This document shows positions 49,874-59,859 of a stretch of 64,000 nt of DNA, piece by piece. Every line of letters begins with the position of its first letter. The first letter of the stretch is position 1. A program made the translations under genes and the position numbers. The notes beneath the pieces are model-generated. The model saw nothing but the letters and a program-made list of their open reading frames with translations, was not told where the DNA came from and ran no database searches. This DNA comes from Acinetobacter wuhouensis (GTDB lineage Bacteria > Pseudomonadota > Gammaproteobacteria > Pseudomonadales > Moraxellaceae), in the NCBI RefSeq assembly GCF_001696605.3, contig NZ_CP031716.1, positions 2,666,001-2,730,000 of the forward strand, given 5' to 3'.

Positions 49874-50931
49874 CCTGTAAGTAAAAACTCCATCCGGAGT
49901 TTGTTGGAATTAATTCGAAGGAAAGCTAGCATTGTCAGACAAATTCATTTGCCTGAACTTTAAACGACACTGAATTATAAAACGTGAACTGTCAAAATAC
50001 AAACCATCGAAATTGGCTTTTCCTTTAAAAATCACTCAAATAAGAATCATTTACATCAACTTAAAAGCTAAACTCGATAATTCCAACCACACAACCTAAG
50101 CTATCTATCTATTTTATAAGAAAATTAACTTTAAGCCACTTATACATATTTACAACTTATAATATTTTTTAAATTTAGACTAAAGCACAAGATTACGGAC
50201 AATAATGTTCCATAAATGATAACTACCTCTTATTTTACTTTGAAATGATTTAAGCATTTATAAGATAGTCATTATGTTCTTTCTAAATAAACCTTTATTT
50301 ATATTTTAAATGGTTGTCATTCAAATCCTTGATTTGACTTAAAGCTTTACAATAAGAAAGAACAACTTAGTGTGTGAATAATTCTCGATTTTTATTTAAT
50401 TTTGATGTCAATTGATTATTTATAAAACATTTAAATACAAATTTATCGCATTATTTGAATGTTTTTTGCACATTAAATATTATTTTTTAATCAATTAAGC
50501 ACAAAAATGAAAATAAATATTTCATCAATTTATTTGCATATTTTTCATACAGCAACAACACCCAAAGCTATGTAAGTCATGAAATTTAGATGATTTTAAA
50601 ACATAAAAAAAACAGGGCTTAATTACAAAAGCAACAAAATATTGGTTAAAAATGCCATTCCCCGCCTCGCAATCATAATTATTTTTATGCAACTTCCTCA
50701 GAATTTGCCTTATTATACTGACCGACTCTGAAATTCAATGATCAATATTTATTCATCATCACATTTTGACTAAAATACTTACGAAAACATTATCTGTTCA
50801 TCCATAAGTATAATTGACAAAATTTCAGTACTCACTAAGCTTAATAGCAATTTTTGATCCGTCTGACTTGTGCATTACAAGATGACTATGCAAGTTAGAT
50901 AAAATATCCACCAGGACAGGAGATCTATTGA
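49874..50931. other. Long AT-rich divergent region between sdhC and gltA
   Basis: These 1058 bases hold no gene: the only ORF here is a minus-strand overlap of the gltA 5' end and is not convincing. The region must contain promoters for sdhCDAB and gltA. A TATAAT word on the minus strand near 49974-49980 and a TTATACT word at about 50712-50719 are candidates, neither with a good -35. A TTGACA word near 49995 is too close to the former to be its -35. Confidence 0.5.
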
Positions 50932-52206
50932 ATGTCTGCAGCAACTGGCAAGAAAGCCGTTCTAGAGCTTGATGGCAAAAAAATTGAATTACCAATTTAC
51001 AGCGGCACATTGGGCCCAGATGTAATCGACGTTAAGGATGTGTTGGCTTCAGGTCACTTTACTTTTGATCCTGGTTTTATGGCTACTGCTTCTTGCGAGT
51101 CTAAAATCACTTTCATCGATGGTGACAAAGGCGTTCTTTTACACCGTGGTTATCCAATTGCACAACTTGCAACTCAAGCTTCTTACTTAGAAACTTGCTA
51201 TTTATTGTTAAGCGGTGAGCTTCCAACTGCTGAACAAAAAACAGACTTCGAAAACAAAGTCCGCAATCACACTATGGTTCACGACCAAGTTAGCCGTTTC
51301 TTCAATGGTTTCCGTCGTGATGCTCACCCTATGGCTGTTATGTGTGGTGTAGTTGGTGCGTTATCTGCGTTCTATCACAATGGTTTTGATGTTGAAAATG
51401 TTGATCACCGTGAAATCACTGCAGTTCGTTTAGTTGCTAAGATTCCTACTTTGGCTGCTTGGACTTACAAATATACAATCGGTCAACCGTTCGTATATCC
51501 ACGTAACGATTTAAGCTATGCTGAAAACTTCTTGTACATGATGTTTGCTACTCCAGCAGATCGTGACTACAAAGTTAACCCTATTCTTGCGAAAGCAATG
51601 GATCGTATCTTTACGCTTCATGCTGACCATGAGCAAAACGCGTCTACGTCTACAGTACGTTTAGCGGGTTCTACTGGTGCTAACCCATACGCTTGTATCG
51701 CTGCGGGTATTGCTGCACTTTGGGGACCTGCTCACGGTGGTGCGAACGAAGCTGTTCTTAAGATGCTTGATGAAATCGGCTCTGTAGAAAACGTTGCTCC
51801 GTTCATGGAAAAAGTAAAAACTAAAGAAGTTAAACTTATGGGCTTCGGTCACCGAGTTTATAAAAACTTCGATCCACGTGCGAAAGTAATGAAAGAGACT
51901 TGTGACGAAGTGTTAAGCGCACTTGGTATCAACGATCCTCAATTAGAACTTGCGATGGAACTTGAGCGTATTGCGTTAAGCGACCCGTACTTCATCGAAC
52001 GTAAACTTTACCCGAACGTAGACTTCTACTCAGGTATCATCCTTAAAGCGATTGGTATCCCAACAGAAATGTTTACTGTAATCTTCGCGCTTGCACGTAC
52101 TGTTGGTTGGATCAGCCACTGGTTAGAAATGCACAGCGGACCTTACAAAATCGGTCGTCCTCGTCAGCTTTATACTGGCGAAACTCAACGCGATATCCAA
52201 CGTTAA
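50932..52206 (+). CDS. gltA: Citrate synthase, type II (hexameric)
   Basis: GltA condenses oxaloacetate and acetyl-CoA to citrate, entering the TCA cycle. The 424-aa protein has the catalytic set His268 ([10 protein letters not shown]), His307 (GFGHRVYK) and Asp364 (PNVDFYSG), plus [14 protein letters not shown] and the C-terminal [13 protein letters not shown]. This is the large, NADH-sensitive Gram-negative form. The RBS is GGAG before ATG 50932. It ends at a strong terminator. Confidence 0.98.
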   Translation: MSAATGKKAVLELDGKKIELPIYSGTLGPDVIDVKDVLASGHFTFDPGFMATASCESKITFIDGDKGVLLHRGYPIAQLATQASYLETCYLLLSGELPTAEQKTDFENKVRNHTMVHDQVSRFFNGFRRDAHPMAVMCGVVGALSAFYHNGFDVENVDHREITAVRLVAKIPTLAAWTYKYTIGQPFVYPRNDLSYAENFLYMMFATPADRDYKVNPILAKAMDRIFTLHADHEQNASTSTVRLAGSTGANPYACIAAGIAALWGPAHGGANEAVLKMLDEIGSVENVAPFMEKVKTKEVKLMGFGHRVYKNFDPRAKVMKETCDEVLSALGINDPQLELAMELERIALSDPYFIERKLYPNVDFYSGIILKAIGIPTEMFTVIFALARTVGWISHWLEMHSGPYKIGRPRQLYTGETQRDIQR

Positions 52207-52232
52207 TTCGTTACGCGTTCAGATCGAACAAG

Positions 52233-52254
52233 AAACCACCCTTTGGGGTGGTTT
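52233..52254 (+). terminator. Terminator of gltA
   Basis: AAACCACCC (52233-52241) pairs with GGGTGGTTT (52246-52254) around a 4-base loop and is followed by a T-run. Confidence 0.9.
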
Positions 52255-52405
52255 TTTTTACGCCCTATTGTGAATAGTAATAGTTTAAGTTTAATTTCAT
52301 GAATTATAAGAATTACAAATAAACACCAATAGAAACACTTTAAATTAAAATATTTTTATATATTGCATAACTTATATTTATTAATCATTTTCAAAGGAAT
52401 TGAAG

Positions 52406-53965
52406 ATGTCACAAGATTTAAAACAATATGATCAGGCCTTTATGGGACACCCCAAACCACTAAAAGGCTTATTTTTCACAGAATTATGGGAACGCTTCTC
52501 CTATTATGGCATTCGACCACTACTTATTCTCTACATGGCAGCAATGATTGCAGATGGTGGACTTGGACTAGACCGCCCTTCAGCATCTGCAATCGTAGGT
52601 TTATTTGCTGGTTCGATGTATCTCATGACTGTTCTAGGTGGCTGGGTCGCTGACCGATGGCTGGGGCAAGAAAAAGCTGTTTGGTACGGCTCTCTGATTA
52701 TTGCTTGTGGACATATCTCTATTGCTTTGACCGCACTGTTTAGCCATTTCTTTTTTTACTTTGGCTTGGTTTTGATTGTGATCGGATCTGGTCTATTCAA
52801 AACCTGTATTTCAGTCATTGTGGGTACATTGTATAAAGCACAAGACACTCGACGCGATGCAGGCTTTTCAATCTTTTATATGGGAATTAACCTAGGTTCG
52901 GTCCTCGCCCCTTTAGTTACTGGGCTTTTGGTTAAAGATTATGGTTGGCATTGGGGTTTTGGAATTGGTGGAATAGGCATGCTCATTTCATTGATTATTT
53001 TCCGCGCCATGACTGTGCCTCAACTAAAAAAGTTCAATGCTTTACAAGGTGCAGAGACAACATGGGACAAAGCAGTACATTATGATAAAAATGCACCAAA
53101 AGTCGTAACTCTATTCCTTGTCTTGGTCGCTGTGGTTGTTACTTTAACCTCCATAGGTTATTTACACATCAATCCAGTTATCATCGTAAAATATTTAACC
53201 GTTTCAATCTGTATTGCGATCATTGCATATTTTGCTTACCTACTTCTGTTTGCAAATCTAAATACGACTGAAAAAAAGAAAATTATTATTTGTTTTGTAC
53301 TTCTCATGACTGCAGCGCTGTTTTGGTCTGCTTTTGAACAAAAACCAACCTCATTCAACCTATTTGCTCAGGATTTTACCAATCGACAATTTTTAGGATT
53401 TGAAATTCCTGCGGTTTGGTTCCAGTCTGTCAATCCAATTCTTATTGTAATTTTTGCACCCATCGCTGCGTGGTTATGGATGAAATTAGGCAAATCCAAT
53501 CGTGACCCAAGTTATATCAGCAAATTTATTATTGCATTGGTATTGGCAGCTTGTGGCTTTGGGTTAATGGTTCTTGCAAGCCATTCTGTGATCCAAAATC
53601 ACGGAAATACAGTTTCACCACTGTGGCTCATTGGTGCAATGTTATTTTTAACCTTAGGTGAACTATGCTTAAGCCCTGTTGGTCTCTCCGCAATGACTAA
53701 ACTTGCACCAAATGTTCTACGTGGACAAATCATGGGTTTATGGTTTACTGCATCTGCACTCGGTAATTTAATGGCAGGGTTAATTGGTGGGCATGTTTCT
53801 GCTGATGAAATTAATCAATTACCAACCTTATTCATGCGCTGTGTGATTGCATTACTTATTGGTGCTGTGATTTTATGGTTATTAAGGACGCCTATTCGTA
53901 AACTTCTTGATCAAACTGCATCAACTAAACCTACACCTATACAAAATTCTCAAGTGGAAACCTAA
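52406..53965 (+). CDS. Proton-dependent oligopeptide transporter (POT/PTR2 family)
   Basis: A di-/tripeptide:proton symporter of 519 aa with about 14 membrane helices. The family signature is intact: FFTELWERFSYYGIRPLLILY (ExxERFxYYG), and the second motif, GINLGSVLAPLVTGLL, is like the 'YxxINxG' box. The start ATG 52406 follows AAAGGAATTG; an in-frame TTG 52400 is in the RBS and less likely. Its stop overlaps the start of the M24 peptidase gene (TAATG), so uptake and breakdown of peptides are co-expressed. Confidence 0.93.
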   Translation: MSQDLKQYDQAFMGHPKPLKGLFFTELWERFSYYGIRPLLILYMAAMIADGGLGLDRPSASAIVGLFAGSMYLMTVLGGWVADRWLGQEKAVWYGSLIIACGHISIALTALFSHFFFYFGLVLIVIGSGLFKTCISVIVGTLYKAQDTRRDAGFSIFYMGINLGSVLAPLVTGLLVKDYGWHWGFGIGGIGMLISLIIFRAMTVPQLKKFNALQGAETTWDKAVHYDKNAPKVVTLFLVLVAVVVTLTSIGYLHINPVIIVKYLTVSICIAIIAYFAYLLLFANLNTTEKKKIIICFVLLMTAALFWSAFEQKPTSFNLFAQDFTNRQFLGFEIPAVWFQSVNPILIVIFAPIAAWLWMKLGKSNRDPSYISKFIIALVLAACGFGLMVLASHSVIQNHGNTVSPLWLIGAMLFLTLGELCLSPVGLSAMTKLAPNVLRGQIMGLWFTASALGNLMAGLIGGHVSADEINQLPTLFMRCVIALLIGAVILWLLRTPIRKLLDQTASTKPTPIQNSQVET

Positions 53966-55767
53966 TGAACACTCAAACGCCAAATGAAAAACTTAGCTTA
54001 TTGAGAAGCCATATGCAGCAGCATCAGATTGATGCTTTCATTGCCATGAGTGCAGATCCGCACATGTCTGAGTATTTACCCGAATATTGGCAAGTTCGAC
54101 TTTGGCTCACGGGATTTACGGGTTCAGTCGGAACTGTGGTGGTGACTCAAGACTTCGCTGGACTTTGGGTCGATGGGCGTTATTGGGTACAAGCTGAACA
54201 ACAACTAAACAATACGGGCTATATCTTGCAGAAACAAAGCCATGATCCAGCTTCAACGCACCTTGCTTGGTTGGCACAGCATTTAAGCAAAGATGCAAAA
54301 ATTTCTGTGAATGGACAAAATATTTCTGTACAGCAATATAATGCTTTAGAGGATATTGCGAAACAACAGCAATTTAAACTCGAAACCCATTTAGATCTGA
54401 TCAGTGAAATTTGGTACGATCGCCCTGCCTTACCTCTACAAACAGTGTGGCAAATGGCAGATGGTTTAAATGCATTCACACGTGTAGAAAAAATTTCCGC
54501 AATTCGTGATGCTTTATCAACAAAAAATGCATCTGCTCATTTTGTTTCTTCGGTAGATGATATTTCATGGATCACTAACTGCCGTGGTCGCGATGTTGAA
54601 TACAATCCTGTGTTCTTAGCACATTTATATATTGATCACTCTCGTACTGTGCTTTTTATTGATGATGCAAAACTTTCTTCTGAATTACGGGAAAACTTAG
54701 AAGCAGATCATATTAAAATTATTGCTTATGCGCAGAGTGCTGAGTTTCTAAAACAAATTCAAAATCAAGTTGTACTCATTGATCCTGCAAAAGTTTCAAT
54801 ATTACATGCTCAAGCAATTACCCTGCACAATCCAGTGATTCAAGACATCAACCCAAGCACTTTATTTAAATCATGTAAACATCCATCTGAGATTGCACAT
54901 GTCAGAAATGCCATGATCAAAGATGGTGTTGCACTGTGTCATTTCTTTCATTGGTTAGATACTGCGCTTAAGAATGGTGAAAGCATCAATGAACTAAGCA
55001 TTGATGAAAAAGCCACAGCTTTTCGTAAACAACAACAAGGTTTTATTGATTTAAGTTTCTCAACAATTGCGGGTTTTAATGCCAATGGCGCACTTCCGCA
55101 TTACCGTGCAACTCCAGATCATTTTAGTCAAATTGTAGGTGATGGCTTATTACTAATTGATTCAGGTGCACAATATGCAGATGGCACCACTGACATCACA
55201 CGCGTTGTTCCTATCGGTACAACAAGTAATGAACAAAAACGTGACTATACCTTGGTTTTAAAATGTCATATTGCCTTAGCACAAACTGTTTTCCCTGAGG
55301 GAATTGCATCACCTTTATTAGACAGTATTACGCGCCAAACTTTATGGAAATATGGTTTAGATTATCGTCATGGTACTGGTCACGGTGTGGGCTTTGCGCT
55401 GAATGTGCATGAAGGTCCACAAGTGATTTCATACTATGCACCACCAACAGCAAATACCAAGATGCGCGTAGGCATGATCACATCGAATGAACCTGGCTTA
55501 TACCATGAAGGTAAATATGGCATTCGTATTGAAAATTTAGTGGTCAATCAATCTAAAGTTTTTGCAGACAAAACCTATGGTGTTTTTTTAGAGTTTGAAA
55601 CTTTAACGCTTTGTCCAATCAATACCCAATGTATTGTTCTGGATTTGATGACGAATGATGAAAAAGCATGGCTCAATCAATACCACCAGACTGTACGTGA
55701 GCGTTTATCGCCACTTTTACAAGGTGAGATTTTAAATTGGTTAATTGAAAATACTCAGGCGATCTAA
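53965..55767 (+). CDS. Xaa-Pro aminopeptidase, M24 family
   Basis: A 600-aa metallopeptidase that removes N-terminal residues before proline. It has a creatinase-type N-terminal domain (about 10-150), a second one (about 160-300) and the pita-bread catalytic domain with Asp pair (LLIDSGAQYADGTTDITR), His (GTGHGVGFALN), and Glu pair (SNEPGLYHEGKYGIRIENLV, read in part). The three-domain layout is like eukaryotic-type XPNPEP1 rather than E. coli PepP. It is translated in coupling with the POT transporter. Confidence 0.93.
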   Translation: MNTQTPNEKLSLLRSHMQQHQIDAFIAMSADPHMSEYLPEYWQVRLWLTGFTGSVGTVVVTQDFAGLWVDGRYWVQAEQQLNNTGYILQKQSHDPASTHLAWLAQHLSKDAKISVNGQNISVQQYNALEDIAKQQQFKLETHLDLISEIWYDRPALPLQTVWQMADGLNAFTRVEKISAIRDALSTKNASAHFVSSVDDISWITNCRGRDVEYNPVFLAHLYIDHSRTVLFIDDAKLSSELRENLEADHIKIIAYAQSAEFLKQIQNQVVLIDPAKVSILHAQAITLHNPVIQDINPSTLFKSCKHPSEIAHVRNAMIKDGVALCHFFHWLDTALKNGESINELSIDEKATAFRKQQQGFIDLSFSTIAGFNANGALPHYRATPDHFSQIVGDGLLLIDSGAQYADGTTDITRVVPIGTTSNEQKRDYTLVLKCHIALAQTVFPEGIASPLLDSITRQTLWKYGLDYRHGTGHGVGFALNVHEGPQVISYYAPPTANTKMRVGMITSNEPGLYHEGKYGIRIENLVVNQSKVFADKTYGVFLEFETLTLCPINTQCIVLDLMTNDEKAWLNQYHQTVRERLSPLLQGEILNWLIENTQAI

Positions 55768-55789
55768 ATAATTTATCCACGAATAAAAC

Positions 55790-55814
55790 AAAGCCCTAAA
55801 TCTTTTAGGGCTTT
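55790..55814. terminator. Bidirectional terminator after the Xaa-Pro aminopeptidase gene
   Basis: AAAGCCCTAAA (55790-55800) pairs with TTTAGGGCTTT (55804-55814) around TCT, located between this gene and the convergent monooxygenase gene. Confidence 0.88.
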
Positions 55815-55854
55815 GCTGATTAAATTATAGCTGAATGATGAAGTAGAATAACCA

Positions 55855-57606
55855 TCAATTCACAGTCGTTTTCTTTGTTTCAACTGAATAATGATCAGTA
55901 TTCCAAACTTTTAACTGGTTACGCAGTTCTTGTAAAGACCACGGCCAAGCAGCAAAGTTACGACCATTTTCATCCAAATAATAAGACTTACAACCACCCG
56001 CATTAAATACCGTTGTTTTTAAATGCTTTTGTAAACGCTTATTGTGTGCTTCAACCACATCACCTTTAATTTCAAAACGAGTGAACTTCTGATTACGCAT
56101 TTTCACTAAGGCATCTACAATATAACCCACTTGGGCTTCAGCAATACCAATAAATGAATCGTAAACCAAGATATTTGGACCTAGTACCAAGAATGCATTT
56201 GGAACATTCTCAATACTTGCACCCAAGTATGCTTCAGGTGAACTATTCTTCCAACGATCTGCTAAAACCTGACCATTGGCATCATAAACTCGCTTACCAA
56301 TCGGTGGATGTGATACTTCAAAACCAGTCCCCCAAATAATCACATCAACTTCGTGACGTTCACCATTGGCCGCAACAACAGTATTACCATCTATCTCCAC
56401 CAAACCATGTGGCACTAAACTAACATTGTCTTGTTGCAGTGCTGGATAATAGTTGTTGGCGAACAAAAGACGCTTACAACCAATATCAAAGTTTGGCGTA
56501 ACATCTTTACGTAATTGATCATCTTGAATTTGCAATTTAAGCAATTGCTTACTGAGGAAATTAATTGGTTTCAATACTTTTGGATTACGCAAACCGAAAT
56601 TAATACCATTTAAAATTTGCGCAATACTGTTACGCCATGTTTGTTGAATCACTGGGAATTTAGAAATAATACCTTTTGCTGTATCACTCAATTCCATATC
56701 TGCTTTTGGCAATACCCACGGCGCAGTACGTTGGAATACCACGACTGATTTTGCTAAAGGTTGAACTTGTGGGATAAACTGAATCGCTGAAGCGCCAGTT
56801 CCGATCACAGCAACACGCTTACCCGTTAAATCATAGTCATGATTCCAACGTGCTGAATGGAACATTTCACCTTTGAAACTTTCAATCCCTTTTAATTTTG
56901 GCATCGATGGTTCAGTGATTGGACCTGTGGTAAATACAACCGTTTTGGCTTGATATTTGCCTTTTGATGTTTCTAAATTCCAAATATGTTGCGACTCATC
57001 CCACTTAGCACTGGTCAATTCATTATTAAAGTCAATCTTGCCACCTAAGTTATACTTCTCAACCACTTCTTCTAAGTAAGTTAAAATCTCAGGTTGTTTG
57101 GCAAATAAGTGACTCCACTTATGACTCGGTGAAAATGAAAATGAATACAATGCCGATGGTACATCACATCCACAGCCAGGGTAATTATTATCACGCCAAG
57201 TCCCACCAACACGGCTTGCTTTTTCAAGGACGATATAATCGTGATAACCCGCTTGATTCATTTTATAGGCAGCAGCGATTCCTGAAATCCCTGCACCGAT
57301 CACAATCGTATCGTACACATGTACAGATTCAGGCTTTTTAGTACTTGAAACCGGCTTTTTACTTTCTTGAGCTTGATCCACTTTTTCAGTTTTAACTGCT
57401 TTCGTCGCAGTGGTTTTAGAAATCGCAACCTTAGTTGGTGCTTTTATTTCGACTTTTGCTTCAACTTTTGGCTCAGTCTTTACTTCAGCTTTTTTCGCTT
57501 CTGCAGGCTGGATCACCTGTTTAATTTCTTCAACAGTAGTTTGTTTATTGGTCTTTTTTTCGCTTTTATCTTCAAGAAGCGTATCTACAGTCTGTTCAGT
57601 TGTCAT
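55855..57606 (-). CDS. Flavin-containing (Baeyer-Villiger type) monooxygenase with N-terminal extension
   Basis: A 583-aa FAD/NADPH enzyme. The FAD motif VIGAGISGIAAAY begins at about 103 and the NADP motif is VIGTGASAIQFIPQV; between them the Baeyer-Villiger fingerprint FKGEMFHSARWNHD (FxGxxxHxxxW) is complete. Normal family members start near residue 95, so the first 95 residues are an extra low-complexity Lys/Glu/Val/Thr-rich arm (repeats like KVEAKVEIKAP). The likely reactions are ketone-to-ester or related oxygenation. It ends the hydrolase-SDR-monooxygenase operon; the SDR gene is 17 bases upstream. Confidence 0.92.
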   Translation of the reverse strand: MTTEQTVDTLLEDKSEKKTNKQTTVEEIKQVIQPAEAKKAEVKTEPKVEAKVEIKAPTKVAISKTTATKAVKTEKVDQAQESKKPVSSTKKPESVHVYDTIVIGAGISGIAAAYKMNQAGYHDYIVLEKASRVGGTWRDNNYPGCGCDVPSALYSFSFSPSHKWSHLFAKQPEILTYLEEVVEKYNLGGKIDFNNELTSAKWDESQHIWNLETSKGKYQAKTVVFTTGPITEPSMPKLKGIESFKGEMFHSARWNHDYDLTGKRVAVIGTGASAIQFIPQVQPLAKSVVVFQRTAPWVLPKADMELSDTAKGIISKFPVIQQTWRNSIAQILNGINFGLRNPKVLKPINFLSKQLLKLQIQDDQLRKDVTPNFDIGCKRLLFANNYYPALQQDNVSLVPHGLVEIDGNTVVAANGERHEVDVIIWGTGFEVSHPPIGKRVYDANGQVLADRWKNSSPEAYLGASIENVPNAFLVLGPNILVYDSFIGIAEAQVGYIVDALVKMRNQKFTRFEIKGDVVEAHNKRLQKHLKTTVFNAGGCKSYYLDENGRNFAAWPWSLQELRNQLKVWNTDHYSVETKKTTVN

Positions 57607-57623
57607 CTTGATTCACTCTACAA

Positions 57624-58469
57624 TTATTTTACATATTTATTAAATAATGGATAACCGATACCCAACATTTTTGCGTATAAGGCAGGTGAAGCGCGCTTCA
57701 TTAACCAGAATAATTTCGCATCAGGTTGAGGTACGGTATAAAGTTTGCCAGCATCTAAATTATTCAATGTTTTAATCACGACTTTTTCACTGGTTGTGAA
57801 AGCATAATTCATCAATAAATCATCAGCCAATCCTGCATACTGTTTTGGCAAGCGACCATTTTTCATGATATTGGTTGGAACAAGTGTTGGACAAAGTACA
57901 TTGACACTAATTTTATCTTTGCGTAACTCTGCTGAAAGTGTTTCAGATAAAGCCAAGACGCTAGACTTTGTGACGTTGTATGCAGTCATTTCAGGCGCTG
58001 CCGTAAAGCCAGCTGCCGATGCAACATTAATGATTGCACCATAACCTTGTTGTTTAAACTTCGGTACAAAATAATGGCAACCATAAATCACTCCCCAAAG
58101 ATTGATGTTGACACACCATTGCCAATCTTCGAGTGATACTTCGTCAAACTTACCACCGAGCCCTACGCCCGCATTATTAATCACTAAAGTCACTGAATGG
58201 TTCATTAACTTTTCAGCTTGCTCTGACAACGCTTTGACCTGTGTTTTATCCGTCACGTCACATTGCACAGCAAATGCTTTGCCTGTGGTTTGAGATTGAA
58301 TTAAATTCACTGTTTCTTCAGCTGCTGCAAGATTAATATCCGCACAAACAATCGTACCACCACGCTTTGCCAGTTCCATCGCAAAGCTACGACCGATCCC
58401 ACTGCCAGCGCCCGTCACCACAGCATAAGCATGTTGGCTCGGTTTTAATTTTTTAGAAAAAATTCCCAT
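57624..58469 (-). CDS. SDR family oxidoreductase
   Basis: A classical short-chain dehydrogenase of about 281 aa starting at ATG 58469 (MGIFSKKLKPSQ). Signatures: VVTGAGSGIGRSFAMEL, NNAGVGLGGKF, VASAAGFTAAPEMTAYNVTK with Ser and Tyr-x3-Lys in place. The C-terminus is hydrophobic (LFWLMKRASPALYAKMLGIGYPLF), which may sit on a membrane. It lies between the 'metal-dependent hydrolase' gene (24 bases upstream) and the monooxygenase gene (17 bases downstream), all co-directional: a likely operon for oxidising and reducing hydrophobic compounds. Confidence 0.92.
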   Translation of the reverse strand: MGIFSKKLKPSQHAYAVVTGAGSGIGRSFAMELAKRGGTIVCADINLAAAEETVNLIQSQTTGKAFAVQCDVTDKTQVKALSEQAEKLMNHSVTLVINNAGVGLGGKFDEVSLEDWQWCVNINLWGVIYGCHYFVPKFKQQGYGAIINVASAAGFTAAPEMTAYNVTKSSVLALSETLSAELRKDKISVNVLCPTLVPTNIMKNGRLPKQYAGLADDLLMNYAFTTSEKVVIKTLNNLDAGKLYTVPQPDAKLFWLMKRASPALYAKMLGIGYPLFNKYVK

Positions 58470-58502
58470 GTATTTCAATCCATTTATTATTGTAAGGACG
58501 TT

Positions 58503-59459
58503 TTAAGAACGTAGTGCTGGAATAAATTCTTTGGTCAAATATGGCGTCAGAACACCATTTTCAGGATTCAACAAAGTTTCTTTGTAATATGCCAAAAACT
58601 CACTGGTATCGTGGTCATTTGGATGAAAGTCTGGACGCAAATAATCAAATATATGCTTTAAAGAACTACCATAAACACCATCTTTTAAACCGAAAATCAA
58701 ACGGAAACTATGTGGAATCTCTTTCCAATAACTCCAACGGATCAGGTTTTTAGGATCACGATAGAACGGTACAATCGTCGATGCAGCCGAGATCAACACA
58801 AGAATCGTGATCAATGCAGGGAAAAATCCTGCAATACGCAATGCATAATTATTTGATAAAGTTTGGAAAACGTCGAAAGCAATATCTTTATGCTCAGACT
58901 CTTCTAACATATGCCACATCCAAATCGCACGTTGTTTTTCATCTGTAGAGCGGAAGAAGACCGACTCATGATTCATCATGTATTCAGCCAGAACCGCAGT
59001 AAAATGCTCAATACCTGCCATTAAGGATAATTTCATTGGTTGTGGTAAACGGTTAAAACCATACTCAAAAACATAACCTGCTAAAAAGCGAAATAATTTC
59101 ACTGGCAAATCACGTTCCATATACGCATCATTTAATTCTTCATGCATTTTAGAATGAATTGCTTCTTGCCCAATCAAAGAGGTCACACGCTGTTTTAACA
59201 ATGGATCTTTAATAAAATCACGATGATAACGTGCTGTATCAATCACCAAGTCTTCGCCGAGTGTCAGAAAAATAGATAAAGATGCAAAATATGCACTGGC
59301 TAATTCCGCATCCATATAAAATCTGTGATCCAATTTTTCAGGTTCAAAATCAAACTTCATATGACGAATAGGAATAATTGGTGTTTGATTTTCCAGACTA
59401 AAAGGTGCCGCTGAAAAAACTTTTGAAAATGCTTTTTTGATTGGTTTAGCTAAGATCAT
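58503..59459 (-). CDS. 'Metal-dependent hydrolase' (PF10118 type), copy 1
   Basis: A 318-aa protein of the family described as predicted metal-dependent hydrolase. Starting residues ILAKPIKKAF precede the IPIRHMKFDFEPE segment. Conserved possible metal ligands: Glu69 (LGEDLVID), Glu99-x2-His102 (GQEAIHSKMH), Glu151 (GIEHFTAV) and Glu187-x2-His190 (LEESEHKD). This E / ExxH / E / ExxH order is that of ferritin-like di-iron enzymes. The hydrophobic stretch FPALITILVLISAASTIVPF is near 215-235. It is the first gene of the hydrolase-SDR-monooxygenase operon. Confidence 0.85.
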   Translation of the reverse strand: MILAKPIKKAFSKVFSAAPFSLENQTPIIPIRHMKFDFEPEKLDHRFYMDAELASAYFASLSIFLTLGEDLVIDTARYHRDFIKDPLLKQRVTSLIGQEAIHSKMHEELNDAYMERDLPVKLFRFLAGYVFEYGFNRLPQPMKLSLMAGIEHFTAVLAEYMMNHESVFFRSTDEKQRAIWMWHMLEESEHKDIAFDVFQTLSNNYALRIAGFFPALITILVLISAASTIVPFYRDPKNLIRWSYWKEIPHSFRLIFGLKDGVYGSSLKHIFDYLRPDFHPNDHDTSEFLAYYKETLLNPENGVLTPYLTKEFIPALRS

Positions 59460-59859
59460 TGCAAATACCCTTTATTCATGAAAATGGAAATCCAATTTCT
59501 GTTGAAGCTAAAAGATTTATTTTTTAGAGTAAAAACTCCAGATTATGCATGAAAATTACGCCATGCTTTATCAATTACCATTGGCACATTTCTTCTTTTG
59601 ATTAGCAAATTATGACAACATCACTGCTTTGTTAGACAAAATATTTGAGAATGGTTTCAACTGATAGAAAATGTCCTATAAAGACAATATTTGATTTTCA
59701 TTTTCACAACAAAATTGGCTGAAATGACATTTTAATTTTGCCCCTAAAAGCACATAGAAACGTATCTCACAGCATTTTTTATTGGACAAATCTAATGTTT
59801 TAAAAGTGGCTCAATCGCAAAGTCAATTCAGCCACTTTCTAGCCATCGATCTATGCACA
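59460..59859. other. Spacer between the two hydrolase paralogues
   Basis: About 400 bases with no gene. It should carry the promoter of copy 1 on the minus strand and the terminator of copy 2 (59803-59838). The centre is AT-rich with no repeat that I can support. Confidence 0.55.
59803..59838 (-). terminator. Hairpin after the second hydrolase paralogue
   Basis: AAAGTGGCT (59803-59811) pairs with AGCCACTTT (59830-59838) with an 18-base loop; on the minus strand TTAAAACATT follows, a weak T-tract. It likely ends the upstream gene (59860-60816). Confidence 0.55.

Noticed and set aside
50825..51010. 61-codon minus-strand ORF over the gltA start
   Set aside because: It overlaps the gltA coding start and RBS, and has no recognisable domain.
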